Positions 1 to 9,868 of a DNA stretch of 64,000 nt are shown here, in pieces. Each line of letters starts with the position of its first letter. The stretch's first letter is position 1. The position numbers were made by a program, and so were the translations under genes. Source of the DNA: Marinilabiliaceae bacterium (GTDB taxonomy: Bacteria > Bacteroidota > Bacteroidia > Bacteroidales > Marinilabiliaceae); NCBI GenBank assembly GCA_016933045.1, contig JAFGBR010000055.1:1-64000 (forward strand), read 5' to 3'. The notes below the pieces were generated by a model. That model was not told where the DNA came from. It did not search any database and worked only from the letters and a program-made list of their open reading frames with translations.

Positions 1-228
1 AATCGAGTGTAGATTTTATCTTAGCAAGTAGTTATTCATCTCTGCGCAGGCAGAGATCTCCCAGAACATTGAGTTACTTTGCCAATATGTAGTTACAGAA
101 ATGTATTTGCTTTTTTTTACTAAATTTTGAATCAATAGTGTCCGGTAAAATTTTTAAAACCGGGCAGCATATTTCATAGTACCACCCGGAATATCTACTT
201 TTGAGTTACTACACAAATAAAGTTAGAC

Positions 229-525
229 ATGGGTGAATGTACAAATTTTAGCGGATAGCCGATATTTAATCAGTTATTAAAGTTCATTGACAAGAGTGAG
301 ATTAGAAAAATAGCAAAGCAGCTTGGAGCAGAGCGGTATGTGAAGAAGTTTACTACATACCATCACGTTGTAGTCATGCTTCTTGTTGCCATTGAAGGTT
401 ATCATTCATTACGGGAAACCATACTCGGTTTATTAGTCAACGCACATAAGCTATCTCATTTAGGTTTGTCCTATTTAGTCCGCAAGAGCACGTTCTCCGA
501 GGCAAATAGCAGAAGAAGCAGGTAA
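229..525 (+). pseudogene. IS4-type transposase remnant (N-terminal DUF4372-like part)
   Basis: Reading from the ATG at 229 gives about 99 codons that resemble the N-terminal domain of IS4-family transposases common in Bacteroidota (the part rich in NQLL, GAERYVKK and HLGLSYL before the catalytic core). A TAG at 256-258 interrupts the frame after nine codons, and the frame ends at 525 just after the point where full-length proteins continue for some 300 more residues. No DDE catalytic domain follows. The stretch at about 137-160 (GTCCGGTAAAATTTTTAAAAC) could be the old left end of the element, but no matching right end was found. Nothing else recognisable lies in 1-228. It is a dead fragment; family assignment is from recalled sequence resemblance. 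Confidence 0.72.
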
Positions 526-696
526 TCATCGTTAACGGCTTATGCTTATTTCATTTATTATAATAATTTACAATTTTTTCAACGTATATTTTACCATCTT
601 TTTCCATTACTAAAGTATAAATTCCATTTGCAAACATTGTCATATCAATATCTATATTATAATTACCAATTTGCTGATTCTGTTTTGAATATACTT

Positions 697-3111
697 TCAA
701 TAATTTACAGTAATATCTACAAGATAAATTGATATTAGAGCTTCACTTTTAAGTATATATGAAATCAAATACTTACCTGTAAAAGGATTTGGAAATACCC
801 AAAAACATTCATTATCAATATTTTTTTTGGATTGTTTAATTGTATATTGTTCTCCAATAGTAAAAGATCCATGACAAGGAAATACACTGGCATTATCCGA
901 GCCAATCTCAATATACCAAGTGCCAAGATCATGATTCTGATCCTTACACGTAAATGATAATTCTATTTCACTGGACTCTTTTCCCGGAGCAATAGATCCA
1001 ATATATATACTATCATTTCCGTTCAATTCAATAGCTTTATTACTGGATATTTTCAGGAATACATTTTCAGCCAAAACTGCTCCAGTATTAGATACTACAA
1101 TTTTTACTTTTCCTGTTTCATTAATATTAAGAGTAATCACATCACTTGAATTTACTACAGGAAAAATAACAGCGGGAATCTCCATATTATTGGTTACAAC
1201 ATCTAAAAGTTCAGTAGTTTGAATAGCAAATTTGTTATTAGCTTCAATATTCTCGTCAATCATTTCAGCAATTCTTGTCGCAGAGTCGTTAGTTGAATCA
1301 GCTATTGCCATTGCCAAAACTATATACATCATATATCTCTCTTGTCCGGCTTCTGCATGATATAATTTTAAAGAATCATACATATCAGTAAAACTATCAA
1401 TTTCGTCAGTTGCATCATCAGCTACAGCCATAACTGGCGAAAGAGACCTGAAAGTATTGTTATTGAATCTTTTTTCAATATCTCTTAGTTTTAAAATATC
1501 TGATGCAATACCAATTTTGTTACCAGTTAATACTTTTTCTTTTATATGTAACATAATGTCGGAATATTGATTATTATTAAATTCGATAGAATTTTTTAAA
1601 CGACTAAGTTCATTTTTACTTTTAGGAGCTACTATTTTATTTGTATTGTTAGTTTTTAATTTTTTCGATTTTAAAGGGTGACCTTCAGGAAAATAGATAT
1701 TATCAACTGTTATACCCATATTTGAAGGAACTGCAAAAAAAGTACCAGTAGATATGCCTAATGCAGTTACTACTTCGATGTAGGCTGAAGCTCTAAGATA
1801 AAATGAAACATCATCTAAATAACTTACTACTGGAGCATCCAATGGTATTATTTTATCTACAAGATCTAACATATCAGCCATTAACATAAATAACTGAGCT
1901 GACATTCTAAGTGTTTTAGCTGCATCAACTACTGCACCTACAGAATTTTTCTCGCCAGATACATAATTCAACTCCGCTATAAAAGCATCATAAAAAACAC
2001 CATTATACCAGTTATCGTTGGTGTAATTTAGTCCTTTTTCTAAATGTGGTTTTGTAAGATAATCGATATAAACATATTGAATAAATGGCACCTCTAGTAT
2101 TCCGGCAACATCTTTTACTATATTATCCCACCTGTTTCGTCCAAATTCACTAACCCATCCTTCAGAATATTTATACCATATATCTTTCCAGGCTCTCATT
2201 AAAATTTCATCAGCCGGATATCCAACTTCTGCTCCTACTAACGAAACTGCTTCTGTTACCCTTTCATATATCTCAACTTTTATTATTTCTTTAACAACCA
2301 GTTGCATAAGATCCATAAATAGTTCTTGTGCACCACTTGATCCTTCAAGAGAGTTTTGGATTGCATTAGTTAGCATTTCAATGAGACTGCTAACAATATT
2401 ATTTGAATAATTTACATATGAAATTAGATCTCCAAAATCTTTAAACATTTCATCGCCCAATAAATAGCCTTCACCAAATAAATCTCTTATCATATGCTCA
2501 ACCAACATCAAACGAGATAATCTTTCTATATAACGTTCATGATAATCACAGGACAATATTGATACATATTCCATAATATTATCCATAGTACCAGAATAGT
2601 TTAAATAAGGATTTGATTCGTAATTAGTTTCTTTTAAATGTCTAAGAGTATCACTCAACCAAACTTGGTAATGGAATAACGAATCGGCAAGAGTTAGTTC
2701 AACAGTATTGCACCCCGCCCCAATTGAAAATGAGTGTTTTCTGAAACAATCAATATCATTATCGGAATTATTAGCGGCTTTAAATAAATGCACCTCAAAA
2801 TAGCCCGGGGTAAGTCCTGTAAATGTTACAAACCCATCATCTCCTGTTATTTGTTTACCACAAACTAAAGCATTATTAAAATACAACTCAACTTCAACAT
2901 CATCTAACGGATCATCTTTGCTAATTCGCATATTTGTAAAATCTACATAAGTATCTTTAATAAATAATTCAATAAAAGAAGATGTTCCTGAATTAATTCC
3001 TGTACCTGTAATATTAATATTAACAAAGGTATTTTCCTGATCATTAGTGTTAAACTGAATATTTTCAGTATAACTTAACTCTTCACCTGGAGTAAATGTT
3101 ATACTTAGCAT
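697..3111 (-). pseudogene. C-terminal fragment of the decayed secreted protein: Ig-like, helical and frameshifted sorting domain
   Basis: This is the longest open remnant (804 codons from an internal ATG at 3111). In order it holds the end of a choice-of-anchor D-like domain, a transthyretin or carboxypeptidase-regulatory-like beta domain (about residues 60-125, with ISKDDPLDDVEVELYF), a long mostly helical region of about 500 residues that I do not recognise, a CARDB-like beta domain (KIVVSNTGAVLAENVFLKI), and the start of a T9SS type A domain (VFPNPFTGKYLISY). The frame is lost near 708, so the last 50 or so residues needed for T9SS recognition are not translated. A bare ATG start inside the locus and the lack of a signal peptide make an independent function unlikely. 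Confidence 0.7.
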
Positions 3112-3252
3112 TACAGAATCACCAGGCTGTATATAAGTAGGAAAACTACTCCCTTCTATTTTAAATATCTCGTTATTACTTAATTCGAATCCTCCAATAA
3201 TAAGAGGTGCTCCTCCCTCATTTTTAATATATAACGGTAGTATTCTGCAACT

Positions 3253-3582
3253 CTAAGTCCAAACCTCACCAAATTGTAATTCATAAGTATTGGTATGAAA
3301 TATTGGAGTGCCAGAAACAAGATTATAATAAACAAGCATTTTTTCTTTAGGCGATTCAATATCTTTAGGCTTTGTTTGTACTACAACATGAGGCATGTCA
3401 TTATTATCCAAGACCATATCTCCCGAATAAACTTTTTTACAATATTTATCGATAACTTTGTTAAACCATGAATCTCCATTGAAATTATATAATGCAAGAT
3501 TTTTGCTGGTGCTATGATAGGTTAATATAGAAGGATATCCATTTTTGTTTAACGCAATCTGATTGAAATTATATTCTTCCAT
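3253..3582 (-). pseudogene. Middle fragment of the decayed secreted protein
   Basis: This 109-codon open stretch lies between the two premature stops. It holds two further propeller-like repeats (LNKNGYPSILTYH and LDNNDMPHVVVQ) and the first strand of an Ig-like domain of the choice-of-anchor D type (YELQFGEVWT). That domain is cut by the TAG at 3255-3253 and resumes on the other side with LPLYIKNEGGAPLII. The ATG at 3582 is internal to the original gene and has no independent signal peptide, so this is not expected to be a separate gene. Confidence 0.65.
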
Positions 3583-3609
3583 TTGAGAAGCTGCTATTGT
3601 TTCAATATT

Positions 3610-4446
3610 TCAATTTGTCCAGTTGTAGTTTACATACTTAACATAGAAGAATGGCATAGCTGTATAATCAATAAAATTTCCAACAAGATGAATATTATCG
3701 TTTTTATCGAGTTCAAAATCCATATCGTCTCTAACCACTGATGAAAAAAAAGTCTTATATGTATTAGGAGGAGAGAATTCATTCCACTTGTTAATACTTT
3801 CATTATAAGTTACAAACATAAATGTATCTCCCTTATTGAATAAAATAACCGGAGTATTATCCGACTTTAATTTTAATCCAATAGCAGTAATGTTTTTATA
3901 AGGAGATTTCTTTTTTATCCAAGATTCACCTGTTTTAAAAGCAAGATAATAATATCCGTCATTTACACTATTATAGCCTATAACTGGAACCCCTTCTGAT
4001 GTAAGAGCAATATAAGTTGAACTAGAAGGAACATGAACTTGCCATTCTTCAATAGCTTCCCTTATCCAGTTATTCTGTTCTCGTTTCATATAATTAATTC
4101 CGAAAACAGATGCCGGTTCAAACATATAAGCACCATTTTCAAAACAAACATGAGGCACATTGTTTTTATCCAATGCAATTCCAGCAGACCATCCGGTATA
4201 ACCGCTAGTATCAATATTATACCTGTTCCATTTATTATTTTTGTATTCAATTAATCTTAAATCGAGATAATCTCCATCAACATAAACAATTATTGGATTA
4301 TCGGATTGATCCAAGGCTAGTGTACAATACATGCCTATATTATTTCCTGTACTATCAATTATTTGTCTATTCCAAACTTGTGATGAAACAGGCAAACAAC
4401 AGAATATAATACTAATAAACAGTAATTTTTTGGCGAAATTTCCCAT
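3610..4446 (-). pseudogene. N-terminal fragment of the decayed secreted protein: signal peptide and beta-propeller-like repeats
   Basis: This 278-residue segment begins with a signal peptide (MGNFAKKLLFISIIFCCLPVSSQ). It carries repeats of about 45-50 residues built around an Asp-rich turn followed by a beta strand, seen as LDQSDNPIIVYVDG, LDKNNVPHVCFE, TSEGVPVIGYN, LKSDNTPVILFN and LDKNDNIHLVG. Such repeats are typical of beta-propeller or sialidase-like secreted proteins. The frame closes at TGA 3612-3610, and two more repeats of the same kind continue beyond it in the same frame. The segment could still be translated as a truncated exported product, but it would have no sorting signal. Confidence 0.7.
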
Positions 4447-5012
4447 AATATCTTATTTATTCTTTTCATCCGTAATTAATTTTAAATTAAGTCCTGATAG
4501 CCTGCTCCGAAATTTCGGAGGAACTGGAATGTGAATTTTCATCCATGTTTCCCAATATATCTGGACAAGTCGTGTTGCTCGTTTCATTTGGAAATTCTAT
4601 TTAAATTTACCATAACAAGTAAGAAACGTCAATAAAAAACGATACATCGATTAATGGAAAAATAACCAAAAGTACACTAGCTCTCATTTATATATAAAAA
4701 TATAAATATTAAAATCCTTGTATCGCTGATAGTGTTGCTTATTGTGGGAGGTTTGTTAAGCAGTTATGGCGTTTAGCTTGAATCGGGTCGCTGCCGATTC
4801 AAAAAAAATGTGATACAGTGATGAATATTAAATGTTAATTGTTAAATAATGTTATATTTTAACTAATGATTTGATAGATATTACTTTGTTTTGCTTAATG
4901 TATGTTGTAAAACACTCTTTTTACTTTCATTTTTATAATGTATTACACTCTTTTTCTTCTAATTTTGTCGATTTTAAAAGGTATTCATAACTACTTAAAA
5001 TTTTATTTTCAA
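4447..5012. other. Gene-free stretch with one hairpin
   Basis: I see no gene, RNA gene or repeat element in these 566 bases between the divergently read decayed gene and the epimerase gene. One inverted repeat, TTGAATCGG at 4778-4786 with CCGATTCAA at 4794-4802, forms a 9-bp stem. It is followed by A residues, so it is not a plus-strand terminator. A -7-like box TAATTTTG at 4960-4967 is a plausible promoter element for the epimerase operon, but no TTTG sits at the usual distance upstream. Confidence 0.5.
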
Positions 5013-5423
5013 ATGAAACCAACTCATATTGAACACATTGGAATAGCTGTTAAAAGTCTTGATGAAGCCATTTCTTTTTATGAAAAGGTGTTAGGACTAA
5101 CTTGTTATGCCGTAGAAGAAGTAAAAGATCAAAAGGTTAAAACAGCATTTTTTAAAATTGGAGATGTTAAAATTGAATTGTTAGAGTCAACAGATCCGGA
5201 AGGCCCAATAGGTAAATTTATTGAAAAAAAAGGTGAAGGAATTCATCATTTAGCTTTTGCTGTTAATGGTTTGTCAGACACTTTAAAAGAAGTTGAAGCT
5301 TTTGGCGTAAAATTGATAGATTCTACACCACGAAAAGGAGCTGAAGGTTTAAATATTGGTTTTCTACATCCAAAATCAACATTCGGAGTATTAACTGAGC
5401 TTTGTGAAGATCCAAATAAATAA
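5013..5423 (+). CDS. mce: Methylmalonyl-CoA epimerase
   Basis: A 136-residue glyoxalase/VOC-fold protein that interconverts (S)- and (R)-methylmalonyl-CoA, linking the B12-dependent mutase to propionyl-CoA metabolism. The start [19 protein letters not shown] at 5013 matches the usual N-terminus of the family. The open frame extends upstream to 4938, but that part is a hydrophobic stretch not expected in this cytosolic enzyme. The metal-ligand regions are visible: HIEHIGIAV near the N-terminus, GIHHLAFAV near residue 75, and the C-terminal ELCE. It is the first gene of a run of five on the same strand, 20 nt before the decarboxylase alpha subunit, which fits its pathway role. Confidence 0.93.
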   Translation: MKPTHIEHIGIAVKSLDEAISFYEKVLGLTCYAVEEVKDQKVKTAFFKIGDVKIELLESTDPEGPIGKFIEKKGEGIHHLAFAVNGLSDTLKEVEAFGVKLIDSTPRKGAEGLNIGFLHPKSTFGVLTELCEDPNK

Positions 5424-5443
5424 TAAATATTCAAAATATTATT

Positions 5444-7003
5444 ATGTCAAATCAAGATAAAATAAAGCAATTAATTGAATTTCGTGCTGAAGCAGTCTTA
5501 GGAGGCGGTGAAAAGAGAATAGAGGCACAGCATGCAAAAGGAAAAATGACCGCAAGAGAACGAATTGATGTACTGCTTGATGATGGAAGTTTTGAAGAGT
5601 TTGATATGTTTGTAACTCATCGTTGCACAAATTTTGGATTAGATAAACAAAAAATTAAAGGAGACGGAGTTGTAACAGGTCATGGTACTATTGATGGACG
5701 TGTTGTTTATGTTTTTGCACAGGATTTTACAGTTTTTGGGGGGTCATTATCAGAAACTTTTGCTCAAAAAATATGTAAGATTATGGATATGGCCATGAAA
5801 GTAGGAGCTCCGGTAATAGGTTTGAATGATTCAGGTGGAGCTCGTATTCAGGAAGGTGTAACTAGTTTATCGGGATATACCGAAATTTTCCAAAGAAATA
5901 TTTTGGCTAGTGGAGTTATTCCACAACTTTCTGCAATATTTGGACCATGTGCCGGTGGCGCAGTATATTCTCCAGCTTTAACAGATTTTATTGTGATGAG
6001 TAAGGAATCGAGTTACATGTTCCTTACAGGCCCACAGGTTGTAAAGAGTGTAACTGGTGAAGATGTAACTGTGGATGAGTTAGGTGGAGCTGTTGTACAT
6101 GGTTCAAAATCGGGTGTAACTCATTTTATATCAGATGATGAACGAGAAGGTATTTTATTATTAAGGAAGCTGTTATCATATTTACCACAAAATAATTTAG
6201 AAGATCCTCCGGTAGTGCCTTGTGATGATCCGATAGATCGTTTGGATGATGTGTTAAACGAAATTATCCCCGATAATCCGAATAAACCATACGATGTAAA
6301 GGATGTTATTCATACAATTGTTGATAATCACGAATTTCTAGAGGTACATCGAAATTTTGCTCAAAATATTGTAGTAGGTTTTGCCAGGTTTAATGGAATG
6401 TCTGTTGGTATTGTGGCTAATCAGCCTGCATATCTGGCCGGAGTGCTTGATATTAATGCATCTCGTAAAGCTGCTCGATTTGTTCGTTTTTGCGATGCCT
6501 TTAATATTCCATTAGTAACACTTGAAGATGTACCTGGGTTTTTACCAGGAACAGCGCAGGAGTATGGAGGAATTATAGTTCATGGTGCTAAACTGTTATT
6601 TGCATACGGAGAAGCAACAGTGCCAAAGATTGCAGTAATTTTGCGTAAAGCTTATGGTGGAGCATATTGTGTTATGAGTTCAAAACATCTTCGAGGTGAT
6701 ATGAATTATGCTTGGCCAACGGCCGAAATTGCAGTTATGGGGCCAAAAGGAGCAATTGAAGTACTTCAAAGTAAGAAGATTAAGGAAATTGAAGATCCAC
6801 AGGAGAGGGCAAAATTTGTTGCAGATGCAGAACAAGAGTATAAAGATCAGTTTGCTAATCCTTATAATGCAGCTCAATATGGATATATTGATGATGTTAT
6901 AGAGCCTCGAAATACAAGATTTCGAATTATTAGAGCATTACAGTCACTGTCAACGAAGAAAGTTGTTAATCCACCAAAAAAACATTCAAATTTACCATTG
7001 TAA
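5444..7003 (+). CDS. mmdA: Methylmalonyl-CoA decarboxylase / acyl-CoA carboxylase carboxyltransferase subunit alpha
   Basis: A 519-residue carboxyltransferase of the crotonase-like double-domain type. It moves the carboxyl group between methylmalonyl-CoA and the biotin carrier. The acyl-CoA/biotin oxyanion motifs are present: GGARIQEG at residues 131-138 and [13 protein letters not shown] at 167-179. A second copy of the fold contains [19 protein letters not shown] and the [10 protein letters not shown] motif. Length is normal for MmdA/PccB. The neighbours (gamma, biotin carrier and beta pump subunits) point to the Na+-translocating decarboxylase rather than a stand-alone propionyl-CoA carboxylase, since no biotin carboxylase gene is present here. 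Only 3 nt separate it from the next gene. Confidence 0.93.
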   Translation: MSNQDKIKQLIEFRAEAVLGGGEKRIEAQHAKGKMTARERIDVLLDDGSFEEFDMFVTHRCTNFGLDKQKIKGDGVVTGHGTIDGRVVYVFAQDFTVFGGSLSETFAQKICKIMDMAMKVGAPVIGLNDSGGARIQEGVTSLSGYTEIFQRNILASGVIPQLSAIFGPCAGGAVYSPALTDFIVMSKESSYMFLTGPQVVKSVTGEDVTVDELGGAVVHGSKSGVTHFISDDEREGILLLRKLLSYLPQNNLEDPPVVPCDDPIDRLDDVLNEIIPDNPNKPYDVKDVIHTIVDNHEFLEVHRNFAQNIVVGFARFNGMSVGIVANQPAYLAGVLDINASRKAARFVRFCDAFNIPLVTLEDVPGFLPGTAQEYGGIIVHGAKLLFAYGEATVPKIAVILRKAYGGAYCVMSSKHLRGDMNYAWPTAEIAVMGPKGAIEVLQSKKIKEIEDPQERAKFVADAEQEYKDQFANPYNAAQYGYIDDVIEPRNTRFRIIRALQSLSTKKVVNPPKKHSNLPL

Positions 7004-7006
7004 AAT

Positions 7007-7903
7007 ATGAAACGAGTATTGCATTTAAAAGCAAATGGGTTGATTATTCTATTGGTACTTTTTGGAAGTGTTATTTTTCAGAATAGTCATGCTCAGGGAG
7101 CTGTCGATTTAAAGTTAAACGAAATATTATTATATAATGATTCTGGTTATGTTGATGAATATGGTCAACGTGGTACCTGGATTGAGATATTTAATAGTGG
7201 GTATAGTACTGTTGATATTGGAGGTATGTATTTTTCCAATGATCCAAATAATCCGAAAAAATATAAAGTTGCCAAAGATAATGTTAGTACAATTATACCA
7301 CCTCGTAATTATTATGTTGTTTGGGCCGATGGGAATTCACTCAAAGGTATTAACCATTTGAATTTTACATTAGCAGAGAAAGAATTTCTTTTTTTATACG
7401 ATGCGAATGGACGTTCATTAATTGATAGTATTCAAATTGAAGAGGGAATTGGAAAGGATAAGGCTTTTGGTCGACTAACTGATGGTTTTGATGACTGGAG
7501 AGTTTTGGAAAGGCCATCTCCATTAAGTAGTAATCAAATTAAAGAAGAACCATCGGGAGCAGAGAAGTTTGGGAAGGTTGATCCTACTGGGGCTGGAATG
7601 ATGGTTATTGCAATGGGAGTTGTTTTTTCGGCTCTTGCTTTGTTGTTTTTCATATTTAAGTATATGGGTAAAGTTTTAAATAAGGAAAAAACAAAAACTA
7701 CAAAGAAAGATAATGTTGATGTGAAAGACATGGTGGAAGATGAAATGTCAGGTGAGGTAAACGCTGCAATTGCTTTAGCTCTTTACTTGTATAAAGATCA
7801 GATGCATGATTATGAAAATACAGTACTGACAATAAATAAAGTGTCGCGTACATATTCGCCATGGAGTTCTAAAATATATGGTTTGCGCCAAACACCTCGT
7901 TAA
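7007..7903 (+). CDS. Na+-pump decarboxylase gamma subunit (OadG-type) fused to an N-terminal lamin-tail domain
   Basis: 298 residues. A signal peptide (1-30, ending SHAQ) is followed by a lamin tail (LTD) beta domain at about 33-175 (KLNEILLYND, GTWIEIFNSG, VDIGGMYFSND, YYVVWADG). A single membrane helix at about 196-220 leads into a basic cytoplasmic tail, and a C-terminus (AAIALALYLYK, then SPWSSKIYGLRQ) typical of Bacteroidota OadG proteins. The gamma subunit ties the carboxyltransferase to the membrane pump. Classical gamma subunits are about 80-90 residues, so most of this protein is an extra domain predicted to sit in the periplasm. Its place between mmdA and the biotin carrier supports the assignment; the job of the LTD is unknown. 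Confidence 0.85.
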   Translation: MKRVLHLKANGLIILLVLFGSVIFQNSHAQGAVDLKLNEILLYNDSGYVDEYGQRGTWIEIFNSGYSTVDIGGMYFSNDPNNPKKYKVAKDNVSTIIPPRNYYVVWADGNSLKGINHLNFTLAEKEFLFLYDANGRSLIDSIQIEEGIGKDKAFGRLTDGFDDWRVLERPSPLSSNQIKEEPSGAEKFGKVDPTGAGMMVIAMGVVFSALALLFFIFKYMGKVLNKEKTKTTKKDNVDVKDMVEDEMSGEVNAAIALALYLYKDQMHDYENTVLTINKVSRTYSPWSSKIYGLRQTPR

Positions 7904-7958
7904 ATTTTACATAATAAAAATAACTCATTTCTGAAAATAACAGGTAAATGAATAAAAA

Positions 7959-8402
7959 ATGAAGAAATTTAAATTCAAAATAAATGGTAATCAGTACGAT
8001 GCTGAGATACTAAGTGTTGAGGATAATATTGCTGAAGTAGAGATTAATGGAACTCAATATACTGTTGAAGTTGATAAAGAGTTACAACCTATTAAAACCC
8101 CTAAACTTGTTCGAAGTCAGGCAGTACCTTCAACAGATGTTGTGCCTTCAACAGCAAAAACAAGTAAACCATCGGCACCTAAAGGAGGCGGAACAATTAA
8201 GTCGCCACTTCCAGGAGTTGTTTTGGAAATGTTTGTTAAAGAAGGCGATTTAGTTAAGATTGGTCAAAAATTATTGATATTAGAAGCTATGAAAATGGAG
8301 AATAATATTGAAGCTGATAAAGAAGGAAAAATTGTTTCAATTAATAAACATAAAGGCGATTCGGTAATGGAAGGTGATATATTAATTGTAATTGGAGAGT
8401 AA
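7959..8402 (+). CDS. mmdC: Biotin carboxyl carrier subunit of the decarboxylase
   Basis: A 147-residue carrier protein. Residues 1-45 form a small N-terminal beta region, 46-75 a Pro/Ser/Thr/Ala-rich flexible linker, and 78-147 a biotinyl domain with the canonical EAMKMEN at 109-115, in which Lys112 is the expected biotinylation site. It shuttles the carboxyl group from MmdA to the membrane beta subunit. The gene lies 55 nt after the gamma subunit and 2 nt before the beta subunit, so the three are almost certainly co-transcribed. Confidence 0.93.
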   Translation: MKKFKFKINGNQYDAEILSVEDNIAEVEINGTQYTVEVDKELQPIKTPKLVRSQAVPSTDVVPSTAKTSKPSAPKGGGTIKSPLPGVVLEMFVKEGDLVKIGQKLLILEAMKMENNIEADKEGKIVSINKHKGDSVMEGDILIVIGE

Positions 8403-8404
8403 TT

Positions 8405-9565
8405 ATGGAGTCTGGAAGTTTTAAAGATTTTGTAACGGATCATCTATTTGAGTTTTTCTCATATACTGCTTATGCCAATATGACTTTTGGTCATGTTATA
8501 ATGATTTTAGTTGGACTGATATTTATATATCTGGCAATTGCAAAAGATTACGAACCAATGCTTTTGGTGCCAATTGGTTTTGGTATTTTAATAGGTAATG
8601 TGGCCTTTTCTCCTGGTATGAAATTAGGTATTTATGAAGAAGGGAGTGTATTGAATTACTTGTATTTTGGAGTATCAAAAGGAGTTTATCCACCATTAAT
8701 ATTTTTGGGAATTGGCGCAATGACTGATTTCTCTGCATTGTTGTCGAATCCTCGATTGATATTAATTGGTGCTGCTGCTCAAATAGGTATTTTTGGGGCT
8801 TATGCTATAGCCTTAGCTCTTGGATTTGATGCCAATGAGGCAGGTGCTATTGCAATTATTGGAGGTGCTGATGGGCCTACAGCAATCTTTTTGTCATCCT
8901 ATTTAGCTAAAGATTTGATGGGTGCTATTGCAATTTCGGCCTACTCATATATGGCTCTTGTTCCGGTTATTCAACCACCAATAATGAGATTGTTTACTAC
9001 TAAAAAAGAGCGTTTAATTAGAATGAAACCACCAAGAGCTGTTTCAAAGCTGGAGAAGATTTTATTCCCTTTGGTTGGTTTATTAATGACGTGTTTTTTG
9101 GTTCCTAGTGGTTTACCGTTATTAGGAATGTTGTTTTTCGGAAACTTATTAAAAGAAAGTACAGTTACAAAACGTTTGGCCGATACAGCAAAAGGACCAA
9201 TGATTGATATAGTAACAATATTGCTTGGATTAACTGTTGGAGCTTCAACACAGGCAACAACTTTTTTAACGCCTAAATCAATAGGTATTTTTGCATTAGG
9301 TGCTTTTTCGTTTGTAATTGCTACAACAGGAGGCGTTTTGTTTGTTAAGTTTATTAACTTGTTTTTAAAAGAAGGTAATAAAATTAATCCACTTATTGGT
9401 AATGCAGGTGTTTCTGCTGTGCCAGATAGTGCTCGTGTATCACAGACTATAGGATTGGAATATGACAAAACAAATCACCTGTTAATGCATGCCATGGGGC
9501 CTAATGTTGCTGGAGTTATTGGAAGTGCTGTTGCTGCAGGTATTATTTTGAGTTTCTTGAGTTAG
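8405..9565 (+). CDS. mmdB: Na+-translocating decarboxylase subunit beta
   Basis: A 386-residue integral membrane protein with about 9-11 hydrophobic segments. It decarboxylates carboxybiotin and couples the step to export of Na+. The family's ion-binding signature GGADGPTAIF is present at residues 153-162, with Asp156 as the expected Na+/H+ ligand. A second conserved stretch, GNAGVSAVPDSARVSQ, lies near residue 335. It is the last gene of the operon and a terminator hairpin follows at 9591. It works with mmdA, the LTD-OadG protein and the biotin carrier to turn methylmalonyl-CoA decarboxylation into a sodium gradient. Confidence 0.95.
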   Translation: MESGSFKDFVTDHLFEFFSYTAYANMTFGHVIMILVGLIFIYLAIAKDYEPMLLVPIGFGILIGNVAFSPGMKLGIYEEGSVLNYLYFGVSKGVYPPLIFLGIGAMTDFSALLSNPRLILIGAAAQIGIFGAYAIALALGFDANEAGAIAIIGGADGPTAIFLSSYLAKDLMGAIAISAYSYMALVPVIQPPIMRLFTTKKERLIRMKPPRAVSKLEKILFPLVGLLMTCFLVPSGLPLLGMLFFGNLLKESTVTKRLADTAKGPMIDIVTILLGLTVGASTQATTFLTPKSIGIFALGAFSFVIATTGGVLFVKFINLFLKEGNKINPLIGNAGVSAVPDSARVSQTIGLEYDKTNHLLMHAMGPNVAGVIGSAVAAGIILSFLS

Positions 9566-9590
9566 AAATAGTTTTAATAAATAAAAAAAA

Positions 9591-9620
9591 GCGGTTATCT
9601 GTTAGGTAATCGCTTTTTTT
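9591..9620 (+). terminator. Intrinsic terminator after the decarboxylase operon
   Basis: GCGGTTAT at 9591-9598 pairs with GTAATCGC at 9606-9613 (two G-U pairs), with a run of T residues through 9620. It lies 25 nt beyond the mmdB stop codon. Confidence 0.75.
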
Positions 9621-9868
9621 ATTGTTATTAATTACAAAATTAACATTTTTTAATGAATTTTTTTTAAATTAAAACATTTACTATTTTGGATATGAAAATA
9701 TGTGTAAATTATAATTTGAGCATTTGTTAAATTATGTTATTTGTAATAACAGTTTTATCATTTTACCACTTAAAAATTGGAAAGTCGACTTTTAGCAGTT
9801 ATTATTTATTAACTGTATACTTTTAAGGATTTTAAGTTTATACCATTAAATAATTTAAACCATTTTTT

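Larger units (their letters stand above)
551..4446 (-). pseudogene. Decayed gene for a large T9SS-secreted protein (whole locus)
   Basis: Three open segments on the minus strand (4446-3610, 3582-3253, 3111-697) share one frame, and translation between them runs on without a break in protein character. They are separated only by a TGA at 3612-3610 (probably once a Trp codon) and a TAG at 3255-3253. Near 708 a missing base throws the sorting domain out of frame: the native frame ends at 697, but the next frame continues a typical T9SS type A ending (MFANGIYTLVMEKDGKIYVE) to a TGA at 553-551. With one base restored the locus is exactly 1299 codons. It starts with a signal peptide at 4446. Three separate lesions argue for real decay rather than a sequencing error. 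Function is unknown; the intact protein would have been exported and anchored or released by the type IX system. Confidence 0.8.

Noticed and set aside
551-4446. Stop-codon recoding (TGA or TAG read as an amino acid) as an explanation for the interrupted gene
   Set aside because: Two different stop codons plus a frameshift in one gene, with no recoding signals and no such stops in other genes, point to decay.
4778-4802. Hairpin TTGAATCGG/CCGATTCAA as a terminator of the epimerase region
   Set aside because: It is followed by A residues, not T, on the plus strand, and on the minus strand the T residues come before the stem.
8971-9468. A 165-codon minus-strand frame within mmdB
   Set aside because: It is opposite a well-conserved gene, has no family resemblance and no start context; it is a shadow of the Na+ pump gene.
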